Assembly (NCBI GenBank): GCA_050699435.1 | Contig: JBOHGM010000009.1 | Coordinates: forward strand, 9,479 to 73,478 | Origin: GCA-003244245 sp050699435 | GTDB lineage: Bacteria > Actinomycetota > Actinomycetes > Mycobacteriales > Pseudonocardiaceae | Length of the DNA: 64,000 nucleotides | Direction of reading: 5' to 3' | Part shown: in pieces, positions 26,538 through 34,287 of the stretch | Position numbering within the stretch: position 1 is the stretch's first letter | Layout of the letters: every line of letters starts with the position of its first letter | Made by a program: the position numbers and the translations under genes | Notes under the pieces: model-generated | The model's database searches: none | The model's input: only the letters and a program-made list of their open reading frames with translations | Told to the model about the DNA's origin: nothing

Positions 26538-26981
26538 ATGATCAGGGGGAGTCGGGCGGTGCGCGCGTCCCTAGCTCTGGCCGCAGTCCTGGCCTCCCAG
26601 GCAGGGGACACCTCCTGCGACACCGCCGCCCGTTCTGCTGGCTACGACTGCCATGTGGACACCCGGGGCCTGCGCAACGAGAACGGCCTTGTCGTCGACA
26701 TCGTCACGAACTGGTGCAACGAGAAGCCCCAGCGGCAGGCGTTCACGGTGTGGATCGAGGCCCGGCCCGGACCGGATGAGCGGTGGGAGCAGGTGGGCCG
26801 GTCGGCGATCAACTTCAGCACGCCCGGGTTGAAAGGCAGCAAGACGCGCGTTGAGGGTGGCCGGTGCCAGCCCGATATCGAGTACTCCGTGGCGTGGCAG
26901 GCGGAGGGCGTGACCGCCGAGGGTGTCCCGTACGACTTGCATCCCGACAGTGACCTGTTCGGCACGACCGGTCTCTGCTAG
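26538..26981 (+). CDS. Secreted hypothetical protein
   Basis: 147 residues from ATG 26538. A signal-like N-terminus (RGSRAVRASLALAAVLASQA) precedes a mature part with six cysteines, likely disulfides, and a beta-rich body ending PDSDLFGTTGLC. No catalytic motif or sorting signal. I do not recognise the family. It lies in the island between the two att copies and is followed 10 bases later by another small gene. Export by Sec is inferred. Confidence 0.5.
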   Translation: MIRGSRAVRASLALAAVLASQAGDTSCDTAARSAGYDCHVDTRGLRNENGLVVDIVTNWCNEKPQRQAFTVWIEARPGPDERWEQVGRSAINFSTPGLKGSKTRVEGGRCQPDIEYSVAWQAEGVTAEGVPYDLHPDSDLFGTTGLC

Positions 26982-26991
26982 GCATATCCCC

Positions 26992-27294
26992 GTGGTCACC
27001 TACTCTTACGCCCCGCGGAGCCGGGGTTTGCTGGGGTGGTTGCGCCGGTGGTGGAGACGGCGGACCCGGGCCGTGGACCGATCCGACGGCCGGGACTACA
27101 CAGGCTGGGAAGTGAGGATCGTCGAGGGCCGGCACCAGTTCCTGCCTCCTGTGGACACACCGGGCCGTGTCGTGGGCACGGATCGGCAGTGCGGGGAGTT
27201 GGCGCAACGGATCGAGTTTTCCGGCAGCACGGTGACCGCCCCGCTGCCGTGGCCGGGCATCGAACTGGTCAAGCCCCCGCCGGCCGGGCGTTAG
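26992..27294 (+). CDS. Hypothetical protein, unknown
   Basis: 100 residues from GTG 26992 (MVTYSYAPRSRGLLGWLRRW), strongly basic at the start, then RDYTGWEVRIVEGRHQFLPP and a Pro-rich end. No transmembrane helix or known motif; the Trp/Arg cluster at residues 14-24 could bind membrane or nucleic acid. Same strand and close to the upstream secreted-protein gene, so possibly co-transcribed. A start at GTG 26923 in the same frame would overlap the previous gene and is not preferred. Confidence 0.45.
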   Translation: MVTYSYAPRSRGLLGWLRRWWRRRTRAVDRSDGRDYTGWEVRIVEGRHQFLPPVDTPGRVVGTDRQCGELAQRIEFSGSTVTAPLPWPGIELVKPPPAGR

Positions 27295-27399
27295 CCGAGT
27301 TCGTCCGGGCGCTGAGCGTAGCGGTCCCCGCAAGGATCAGGGCGCGGGCCTCGCGGCGCCCGTGTTGCAGCTCGCGGATTTCGCCGGCGAACCGCGCAC

Positions 27400-28011
27400 T
27401 CAAACCACCGAGTTCATGCGCCAGGTCACTGAGATGCGATGACCGGTTCGTGGACCAACCACGGCGTGCAGGGGCCGACCGTCAGCATGGTTACCTAGTC
27501 CGGGTGCTCGAAGGAGCATCAAGTCACCAGCAGCTACTTCCCACTGGTTCACCGGGTTACCAGCACGGTCTTTACACAAGGTGAATCTTGCGGAACCTGC
27601 CGCTGTAATTATTGCGATCAGAATGCGGTATCGTTTGAAGTCGAGGTGGGGCGTAATACCCAGAGCGCCGACGGGATACCGTTGCACATCGACCTCGTTC
27701 GGCTTCCAGTTAGACACACCGACGACAGCGCCACCCTGGGCGTGGATCTGCTGCACAAGATCGCGACCGAGTTGTTCGACCACAGGGTAGTTTTCGAGGT
27801 GGCCCCGCAGGCGGAAGATATAGCCTTCCTGCCGTGCGCGCCCTGCTTCGGTCGGCATCGCTTCAAACGGTCCGGAGCTGACTTCCTCTGCAAGTTGCTC
27901 GCAGAACGCCACGTCCAGCGCGTTTTCGACGAGCGCTACTCCAGCATCGTTAGCCGTGCGCAACGGTTCGGTCAGGTCCAGATCGGGTGTCAGCGCGAGA
28001 GTCTGACTCAT
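27400..28011 (-). CDS. 2-oxoglutarate/Fe(II) oxygenase-like protein
   Basis: 203 residues from ATG 28011, with CGAAGGA about ten bases upstream. The C-terminal half has the double-stranded beta-helix signature: TPHLDFKRYRILIAIITAAG (His-x-Asp), then AGDLMLLRAPG, HAVVGPRTGHRISVTWRMN (distal His and Arg). These can hold iron and 2-oxoglutarate. The substrate is unknown; single-domain members appear in phages and islands. The frame is also open upstream through a regulator fragment (28012-28269), apparently a fusion scar, with this ATG as original start. Confidence 0.7.
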   Translation of the reverse strand: MSQTLALTPDLDLTEPLRTANDAGVALVENALDVAFCEQLAEEVSSGPFEAMPTEAGRARQEGYIFRLRGHLENYPVVEQLGRDLVQQIHAQGGAVVGVSNWKPNEVDVQRYPVGALGITPHLDFKRYRILIAIITAAGSARFTLCKDRAGNPVNQWEVAAGDLMLLRAPGLGNHADGRPLHAVVGPRTGHRISVTWRMNSVV

Positions 28012-28269
28012 TGCGGGTTTTCCTTCGTTTTTCGGGGTCTTGCTGGGATTTTGCAGGACAGGATGTAGCGCCGTTACGACCAGCGCGGGTGGGGTGAAGT
28101 TACGGGTATAGACCGTCCGGAGCTGCCGGATCACGGACACATCGTCAGGTATCCCCAAGGCTTCGAGCGCGGCGGTGGTCGGGGGTCGGGACGACACACG
28201 GTCCTCGAAGTACAACTGGGGATAGCCCAACTCCGCCAGGACTTGAGGAGTCCGCAGGTCAGCCCACAA
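28012..28269 (-). pseudogene. GntR-type regulator remnant (UTRA domain part)
   Basis: In frame with the oxygenase. The segment EDRVSSRPPTTAALEALGIP followed by VSVIRQLRTVYTRNFTPPAL and VVTALHP matches the C-terminal part of the UTRA effector domain of GntR/HutC regulators. The winged-helix half is absent and no start codon with ribosome-binding site precedes it. It looks like the leftover of a regulator whose end was joined to the oxygenase leader. Confidence 0.6.
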
Positions 28270-28322
28270 GTGGAGTGCTGAACCTCCAAGCTGGCCCTAT
28301 CGACGCAAAGTCGGCGGGTGGC

Positions 28323-28607
28323 TCAGGCACCAGAGGTGGACTCTCCGGGACCTCTCAGGAGTGCCAGCAGCTCGTCTAGTTTCGACCCTTGCTCGATCAC
28401 CGTCGAGTTGAGCTGGTCGAGCTTCGAGTCAACCTCGGTCAGCTTGGCGCCCTGCTCGTCCAGCTTGGCGCTATGCTCGGCGAGAAGCCGCCCGTGTTCG
28501 GTCTTGATCTGCGCTACGTCATCGCGGATCTCGATCACCGTGTCCGAGATCGCGCGCAGGTCTTCCTCGTGCGCGTCGACGCGGTGGGAGAGTTCGGGCG
28601 AAGACAT
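28323..28607 (-). CDS. Coiled-coil protein, unknown function
   Basis: 94 residues, MSSPELSHRVDAHEEDLRAI followed by uninterrupted heptads (VAQIKTEHGRLLAEHSAKLD and similar) to near the end. No membrane or metal site. Small coiled-coil proteins are frequent in actinobacterial plasmids and AICEs next to replication genes. The adjacent iteron-like repeats at 28679-28720 are consistent with that. Function not known. Confidence 0.5.
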   Translation of the reverse strand: MSSPELSHRVDAHEEDLRAISDTVIEIRDDVAQIKTEHGRLLAEHSAKLDEQGAKLTEVDSKLDQLNSTVIEQGSKLDELLALLRGPGESTSGA

Positions 28608-29199
28608 GCCGGCAGCCTAGCCGTTGGGGGAGGTATGACAGGCCCGGCTCGCCCGTCACTGTCACACCTGTCACTCTAGGTGTCTGACCTGAGAAAATAG
28701 GTGTCTGACCTGAGAAAATAGGTGTGACAGCAGAGTGACAGGCGTGGTTGTTGTACTTCTCCCTCCTCTCTTTCCTTGTCACAGGTGTCACCGAAAGGCG
28801 GCTGAAACAGGGGGTGGCGGTGCGCCGTGATCGTCCGGCCGCCTGCGGCCAACTGTGACGGGCTCTGCAGCCCTGCCAGTTGCCCGCAGCCGGGCGTACC
28901 TGGGTAAGACGAGCCCCCCAAAGTCGCCCGTACCGGCCTGGCGCGCGGTGGAACGCCGTACAACGGGCGCTGAAACGCCCGCAGACGCGACGGACCGAAG
29001 GGGGTAGGGTCTTTCCCCTCACTGTGGCAGCGTGCGGCGCCTCACCCCCACTGTTCCAGCCGGTTCGATCTCCCCACCTGCCCGCCGGAGTGACGAACTG
29101 AGTGACAACCGGGCGGTGCGCAGGTGGACGTTCCGGGACGTGCACGGACGTCGACACTGCTACTACCAGCAAGTTTGCCCAGATGGCGGTCCTGACGAC
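28608..29199. other. Gene-free stretch with repeats, possible origin region
   Basis: Almost 600 bases without a credible gene. The left part contains a 21-bp tandem repeat and several TGTCAC/GTGACA motifs: 28657-28675, 28721-28741 and 28778-28791. The right part is GC-rich with short hairpins. No rep gene is nearby. Confidence 0.5.
28679..28720. repeat. 21-bp tandem repeat x2 (iteron-like)
   Basis: The 21-base unit starting GGTGTCTGACCTGAGAAAAT occurs at 28679-28699 and 28700-28720, followed by a partial third copy GGTGTGACAG. Unit length equals two helical turns, which puts the copies on the same DNA face. The A-tract in each unit and the flanking TGTCAC motifs are like replication-initiator or repressor binding arrays. 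Confidence 0.75.
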
Positions 29200-29426
29200 C
29201 TACGCTCGTAATGAGCAGGTCAAAGGTTCGGCCCGAGCGGGTGGCCGCGACCCGGGTGTGAGCAGTTCGCCGACCCGGGCGACGCGCTTGCGCAGCCAGG
29301 GGATGCGCTGCTCGGCGGGCAGCATGAGCATCGGCGGGAGGATGCGGTTGCCCGGTCCAGCTCGCCGAGCTGCACGGCAGCGGTGGTGGCGGCGTAGACG
29401 TGTGCCAGGGCGCAGTGTCGCGACAA
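29200..29426 (-). pseudogene. TPR regulator 3' fragment, frameshifted
   Basis: From about 29426 the frame reads RHCALAHVYAATTAAVQLGE. After about 29350 a second frame continues LPPMLMLPAEQRIPWLRKRV to TAG at 29200-29202. This is the helical C-terminus of an XRE/TPR-type regulator. Its last codons lie within the att core at 29205-29230, so the site here overlaps a gene end. Distinct from the neighbouring fragment at 29448-29754. Confidence 0.55.
29205..29230 (+). repeat. Second att core (26-bp near-copy)
   Basis: Matches 24970-24995 at 25 of 26 positions (G to A at the 20th). The copy keeps the anticodon-loop and variable-arm sequence, then diverges after TTCG. The two direct copies delimit about 4.3 kb containing the integrase pseudogene, as for attL/attR of an integrated element. 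Confidence 0.75.
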
Positions 29427-29447
29427 CGATCGTGTGCGGACGGTGGG

Positions 29448-29754
29448 TCAGGCTGCGGCGACCTGCCGGGCCATCCGGGCCAGCTGGCGAGCGTCGGACC
29501 CGGGCCGGGCCTCCAGCACCTCAGCCAGCGGCAGCACCTGTCGGCGGACAGACAGCCAACGTCTCGGCGACGTCGAGGCGTCCCCGTTCGAACTCCAGGA
29601 GCGCGGCTGGACGGTCCACGTCCCCGAACGGGTCGGCAGGGGTGGGAGTCCAGAGATCTCGCCCCTGCGCCCGGTACAGGCCGCCGATGTCGCGTTCGGC
29701 GAGGACGGGGAGTAGGTCGGCGCGCTCGAACAGCGCGGGGTCGAGGGGTTCCAT
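29448..29754 (-). pseudogene. XRE/TPR regulator with large internal deletion
   Basis: ATG 29754 starts MEPLDPALFERADLLPVLAE, then RDIGGLYR, matching the start of the 18244-19725 regulator's DNA-binding part. A jump follows to RPAALLEFERGRLDVAETLA and, in another frame, LPLAEVLEARPGSDARQLAR ending at 29448. That ending parallels LVEALESRRGSDYAELARAA in the intact gene. Roughly 300 residues are missing, including the helix-turn-helix body. A decayed paralogue. Confidence 0.65.
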
Positions 29755-29841
29755 GGGCGTTCACTGGGCGGTTAGCTCACCGAGATCGGCCAGGGTCCGG
29801 GCGGCCCCACCTGGGCTGGGCAGGATGGCTGAGTGGCGGCT

Positions 29842-30144
29842 CTAGGCTGGGTAGGGCAGCGTGGTGAAGTCGTTGCATCGCACCGTGCGGGTGGACTCCT
29901 CGATGACGTACGAGCAGACGACCACGTTGCCGCATCCGTCGCCGGAGTTGGGGATCCGGCCGTACCACAGGTTCTCGAAGCCCGGTTCCCGTTCCACCCC
30001 CTCGTAGGGGTCCTCGTAGCGCGTCACGACCCACGTCCTGACGATGCGGCGCAGTTCGCTGCTGGGGGAGCAGAGCGCTATCCAGGAGTCGAGCCGCTCG
30101 GGGAACAGTCGGAGCTTCCACGGTTCACCCCCTCCGCTAGTCAC
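29842..30144 (-). CDS. Candidate toxin partner of a Panacea antitoxin
   Basis: 100 residues from GTG 30144, overlapping the upstream antitoxin stop by eight bases. Reads MTSGGGEPWKLRLFPERLDS, then RTWVVTRYEDPYEGVEREPG and NVVVCSYVIEESTRTVRCND: a helix pair followed by beta strands with Arg/Trp/Tyr, as in RelE/ParE-like small toxins. Antitoxins with this domain (DUF4065) are paired with many unrelated toxins. The coupling strongly suggests a two-gene toxin-antitoxin operon. The toxin fold is my inference; no confirmed motif. Confidence 0.55.
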   Translation of the reverse strand: MTSGGGEPWKLRLFPERLDSWIALCSPSSELRRIVRTWVVTRYEDPYEGVEREPGFENLWYGRIPNSGDGCGNVVVCSYVIEESTRTVRCNDFTTLPYPA

Positions 30145-30700
30145 CCAGCCTCGCCTCGATCTCCGCGAACCTGGCTAGGAGTTCCTCGCGTCCCAGCGGG
30201 CGGCCCGGTTCGGCGGGTTGCGACGTGGTCTCCTGCAACCACTGCGAAATCACCGCTCTGTCCAGAGCACCCTCCTCGCCCTCAGTGCTGGAGTTGGTCC
30301 GGAAGTAGCGGGCGATCACGTCGTGCTTGATGGTGGTGCTGCCCCCCGGTGGCCGGTCCTCGTCGGCGGTCAGCCACGGGTCCTCGCTGTGGGTGAGATT
30401 CTCAAGGTCCTTGCCGGTCAGGGCGCCGTAGCGGCTCAGGACATAGCCGATGGTGTTCAGCTCCGCCTCACCCAGCTGTTGGCGTGCCGGCGACGGCGCG
30501 CCGTGTTTCTCCGCGCGCCACAGGGTGCTGACCACGGGACCCATATCCCAGGCTTCGATGGTGTCGGCGAACAGGGGCTCATCGAAGGTGGCCAGGTGGT
30601 GTCCCTGGCAGTAGTAGAGCAGCTTGTGCAGCTTCTTTACCGGAAGGCCGGGTAGCCGTTCGCGGAGGACGGCGGCGACGTCATGCGCGGCCAGTGGCAT
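30137..30700 (-). CDS. Panacea (DUF4065/SocA-like) antitoxin
   Basis: 187 residues from ATG 30700 (MPLAAHDVAAVLRERLPGLP); ATG 30766 in the same frame would add 22 residues. The signature KKLHKLLYYCQGHHLATFDE and EAWDMGPVVSTLWR is the DUF4065/Panacea domain, found in SocA and PanA antitoxins. An acidic C-terminal tail of about 70 residues may bind the partner. It overlaps the downstream gene. Panacea proteins neutralise diverse toxins and some regulate their own promoter. Confidence 0.8.
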   Translation of the reverse strand: MPLAAHDVAAVLRERLPGLPVKKLHKLLYYCQGHHLATFDEPLFADTIEAWDMGPVVSTLWRAEKHGAPSPARQQLGEAELNTIGYVLSRYGALTGKDLENLTHSEDPWLTADEDRPPGGSTTIKHDVIARYFRTNSSTEGEEGALDRAVISQWLQETTSQPAEPGRPLGREELLARFAEIEARLGD

Positions 30701-30937
30701 CGGGCGATGATAGGACCCCCAGACCGGCTGCTGGGGGACGGGGCTATGCTGGTGTGTGTCGAACATAGGTTCGATTATGACGCCGGATTGAGGCGGTGAC
30801 CAGACGGCCCGGTACGCCCCGACCTCGCCCCATCCCTGACCAACCTCGCGCACGGGCTCTGCGACCTCGGCCAGCATGATCAGGAGTTGGAGCTGCGCAC
30901 CGAACTCGTCGTGCGCTCGGAGCTGCGCAGCCGGCGG

Positions 30938-31254
30938 ATGGCTGAGCCCGGCGCGGCCGAGACTTATGACGCTGCGCGGCTGGCCTTCGAGCTCGGTCGG
31001 CGGGTGCGTGAGCTTCGTGTCCAGCAGGGATTGAGTCAGACGTAGCTGGCCCGGCGCGCGGGCATGACTCACCGCAGCGCAAGCCCAAGCGGCTGCCGCC
31101 TACTGCCGAGCACGCCGCCCGAATCCTCAATGAGGCAGGGAAGGATCCGGACTGGGCCGTTCCGATCTGGCTGGTCGCCGAGGACATTACTCTTCTGGTT
31201 GAGAGCCGCCCCTGGACGCTAGACGATCCGGATGGGCCGAGAACTCAACTGTGA
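30938..31254 (+). pseudogene. HTH (XRE antitoxin-like) gene with nonsense codon
   Basis: ATG 30938 gives a helix leading into RRVRELRVQQGLSQT, then TAG at 31043-31045 where relatives have Glu (T-x-LARRAGMT). Reading on, LARRAGMTHRSAS follows before the frame is lost. Another frame ends LLVESRPWTLDDPDGPRTQL at 31254. The pattern resembles a HigA-type antitoxin with its key helix-turn-helix cut by a G to T change. No toxin gene remains alongside. Confidence 0.5.
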
Positions 31255-31278
31255 GCGAGGCTCGGAGAGGAGACCGCT

Positions 31279-32898
31279 GTGCCCGAGATCGACCATGTCA
31301 TCGTGCTGGCGCTGGAGAACCGCGCGTTCGACCATATGCTCGGATTTCTTCAGCACCCAGACCCGCAGTTCGATGGTTTACTGAGCGGCGGCCCGTACGA
31401 GAACCCGGGGTGGCGCGGAAGGCCGCCGGCCCCGGCGACGCCGACCGCGAAGTCCGTTAGTCCCGTTGGCCCGGATCACTCTCACGAGGGTGTGCTGGAG
31501 CAGCTCGCGGTTCGGGGAATCGGACGAGTGCGCAGGCCAACCAATCAAGGTTTTGTAGCGAACTACGAGCGGAAGTGCCGTGGTCTGACCGCACCGACGT
31601 TTGGTGGTGTGCTTGGCCCGCTGCTGAACTGGTGGATTCGCCGGAAAGCAGACGACAGCGCAGAAATCCAGAACCTTGGCCCCCTGGTGATGAGCTGCCA
31701 GCCGCACCAGAACGCCCCGGTGTTGAGCACTCTTGCCCTCGAGTTCGCCGTGTGCACTCGATGGTTTTGTTCTGTACCCGGGGAGACGTGGCCGAACCGG
31801 AACTTCATGCATGCTGCGACCTCAGACGGCGAGACCAACATCGAGCTGCGCTTCTATACGGACCGCACCATCTTCGAGATGCTGGAAGAGGATTACGGCC
31901 GGGAATGGCATATTTACCACGACGACACCCCGCAAGTATGGGTCTTTCCCCGACTGTGGGATACCGCGGACCGGCACGCCAAGTGGTTTCCGCTGGAGGA
32001 GTTCGCCCGGCACGTCGAGAAGGGAGTGCTTCCCGCCTACTCGTTCCTAGAGCCCAACCACCGGCCGCCGGTGCATACGCTCGACCATGCTCCTTGGATT
32101 GGCATCCCCAGTATCAGTAACAGCCAGCATCCGGAGAACAACCTGGTCTCCGACGAGTCCTACGACGACTTCGTGCCGGGCGACACCGACTTCGCCCGCG
32201 CCGAGTCACTCATCGCAGACGTCTACGAGGCCCTGCGTGCCCGGCCCGACGTGTTCGAACGATCGCTGCTCGTCATCACCTACGACGAGCACGGCGGCTT
32301 TTACGACCACGTCCCGCCCCCCACGGGGGTTCCGAGCCCGGGTGATCCGAGCAGTTGGCTGGGCCGCCTGATGGAGAGCCTATTGCACAGGAAGGCTGCC
32401 TCCTTCGACTTCACCATGCTTGGTCCCCGTGTGCCGGCGGTAGTGGTTTCCCCGTATGTGGCCGCCGGGAAAGTCGACGACACCGTGCGCGACCATGCCA
32501 GCATTCCCGCCACACTGCGGGCCGTGTTCGCACCGAGCGCGCCGCCGCTCACCCGGCGAGACGCCTGGGCGCCCCCCTTCCACACTGTGCTCGACCTCAC
32601 CCACCCTCGGCGCGGTCACGAACTACCTGACCTCTCCGCGCACGTCAGCAGCCGGCCGGAAGCGGCGGCTGGGACGGTCACGCCAGGCCAGAGCACAGCT
32701 GCCGGGGAAGCGGAGGTGCCACCGTATTATCGCGACTTCATCGCCCAGGCCGAGCGCGTCAGGGCTCACCTGCTCGCCGTAGGCGAGCCGGAGGTGGCGC
32801 AGGGAACCCGGCCGACGCCAGCCGAGAAGGCCATCGACATCACCCGCCTGTTCCGCGAAGCGGCCGGCCGGCACCGGGACGAACTGCGGCCCGAATAG
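31279..32898 (+). CDS. Phospholipase C (phosphoesterase family)
   Basis: 539 residues from GTG 31279 with GGAGAGGAG upstream. N-terminal MPEIDHVIVLALENRAFDHM carries the E-N-R/hydrophobic-FDH motif of bacterial phosphoesterase-family phospholipases C. Later blocks are TWPNRNFMHAATSDG and LVITYDEHGGFYDHVPPPTG, with metal-binding Asp/His. No signal peptide is visible, unlike most secreted family members, so it may act inside the cell or leave by another route. The C-terminal 100 residues are hydrophilic and helical. Cleaves phosphate esters, probably of phospholipids. Confidence 0.8.
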   Translation: MPEIDHVIVLALENRAFDHMLGFLQHPDPQFDGLLSGGPYENPGWRGRPPAPATPTAKSVSPVGPDHSHEGVLEQLAVRGIGRVRRPTNQGFVANYERKCRGLTAPTFGGVLGPLLNWWIRRKADDSAEIQNLGPLVMSCQPHQNAPVLSTLALEFAVCTRWFCSVPGETWPNRNFMHAATSDGETNIELRFYTDRTIFEMLEEDYGREWHIYHDDTPQVWVFPRLWDTADRHAKWFPLEEFARHVEKGVLPAYSFLEPNHRPPVHTLDHAPWIGIPSISNSQHPENNLVSDESYDDFVPGDTDFARAESLIADVYEALRARPDVFERSLLVITYDEHGGFYDHVPPPTGVPSPGDPSSWLGRLMESLLHRKAASFDFTMLGPRVPAVVVSPYVAAGKVDDTVRDHASIPATLRAVFAPSAPPLTRRDAWAPPFHTVLDLTHPRRGHELPDLSAHVSSRPEAAAGTVTPGQSTAAGEAEVPPYYRDFIAQAERVRAHLLAVGEPEVAQGTRPTPAEKAIDITRLFREAAGRHRDELRPE

Positions 32899-32939
32899 CC
32901 GTACCCAGTGGTTCGGGTAGTCGTGGCGCTCCGACGGGA

Positions 32940-33884
32940 TCAGCTGGCGCAGCTGGGGCAGTTGGCACCGTAGAGTACTCGGGTGATTGCGGTGAGTCGT
33001 TCGGCGGAGTCCTCGTACGAGGTGCCTTCGGCGTGCAGGCTGAGCACCACCATGATCGTATCGTCGGCTGCACCGATCGTGCCGCTGGTGTGCATTGCGG
33101 GGCGCGTCAGGTCGATGTCCGGGCCCTCGGCCGACTGCGCGCGGATCGCGGCGTCGCGAACGGCCGGAGACGATTCAGGTGTTGCCTGCTCGCCGTCGCT
33201 GCGCGCGGGGGTGGGTTCAGCGCACTCCTGACCAGGCTCTACATCACCGTAGCCAGACCACCCCTGCTTGACCGCCCACGGCTCGTCCACCGCGCTCGGG
33301 ATCCCGAAATATTGGTCACGCCCATCTGCCGCACAGTGCGTCGCCTCGCGCAGAGCGCCGAGGATGAACTCGCGGGCCGAGGGAGCCGCTTCGGCCAGCA
33401 GGTACTCGTAGATCCGGGCGACGTCCGCGGCGCTGGTCGCCGTGTAGCCCCAGATGCGCCGGTCCGCCGGTGGCTCGGTGTCGGTCAGGCCCAGCCGGTC
33501 GACCATCCGCTCGACGATCAGCTGCCAGCCTTCGCGCACCCAGAGTATGCTGGCCGCCTGATCATCGCTGGAGCGCAACATCGATTCGAGCAGCGTGCGA
33601 TCTTCCGGTGGGATCTCGACGTCGGGTCCGCGGGTTTCGAAGTAATCCAGTGCGATGAGGAGCTTGACCAGCGACGCGGAGCGGTACTGGGCGTGCACGT
33701 CGTGCTCGGCCCGGATCTCACCGGTGTCTCGGTCCACGACCGTGAAACTCACCGATCCGTCGGCGGGGAGGTCCGGCGGCCAGTTCGGTACCGCAGGCGC
33801 GGTTGCCGCGGGCACTGCCGCGATCGCGAGGGCTGCGGACGCGACGAGCAGTGCCATCGTCGAGATCCGGACCGGCCTCCACAT
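32940..33884 (-). CDS. Secreted beta-lactamase-like serine hydrolase
   Basis: 314 residues from ATG 33884, chosen because MWRPVRISTMALLVASAALA begins a Sec signal peptide; an upstream GTG in frame would add a non-signal leader. The mature part has YRSASLVKLLIALDYF (S-x-x-K catalytic motif) and LRSSDDQAASILW (an S-D-x position as in class A enzymes). A K-x-G-like AVKQGWSGYG follows. Homologues are called serine hydrolases or class A-like; beta-lactam resistance is not established. The C-terminus has two extra cysteines. Confidence 0.7.
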   Translation of the reverse strand: MWRPVRISTMALLVASAALAIAAVPAATAPAVPNWPPDLPADGSVSFTVVDRDTGEIRAEHDVHAQYRSASLVKLLIALDYFETRGPDVEIPPEDRTLLESMLRSSDDQAASILWVREGWQLIVERMVDRLGLTDTEPPADRRIWGYTATSAADVARIYEYLLAEAAPSAREFILGALREATHCAADGRDQYFGIPSAVDEPWAVKQGWSGYGDVEPGQECAEPTPARSDGEQATPESSPAVRDAAIRAQSAEGPDIDLTRPAMHTSGTIGAADDTIMVVLSLHAEGTSYEDSAERLTAITRVLYGANCPSCAS

Positions 33885-34287
33885 GTCAGCATCCCCCTGC
33901 GGTTGGCTTGTCCAGTGATGTCGCGCCTCGAGCGGACCGACCGGAATCACCTGCGAAAGCGTACCGGCACTGATTGTATGCGCATGGAGCCAAAGGCGCA
34001 CGCAGTTCGGCTACGCCCGACGTCCAGGACTGAGAAACCGGGTACTCAGCGCGTCGTTGGGTACGCGAGCGGCGAGTAGGTGCACCGGGAGCTGCAAATG
34101 GTTCCGTTCGGCGATCTGCCGAGTCGCCTGCCGTCCACGAGAGGGATGTGCGGCTCGCTGCTCTGGATGGAAATAACGACCCGGAATGTGACAGTGCGAC
34201 CGAGCTGCTTCACTGCGAAGATTCGGTTACTCTGCGGCGGACCGAGGCTCGGCACATCCTGGTCGACCACAGCACTGAAGGACGGCG
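33885..34287. other. Gene-free stretch between divergent genes
   Basis: 403 bases between the serine hydrolase (minus) and P450 (plus). It should contain both promoters. I see no clear -10/-35 pair, operator palindrome or RNA motif. An in-frame stop (TGA 34276) just before the P450 start excludes a longer P450 product. Confidence 0.5.
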
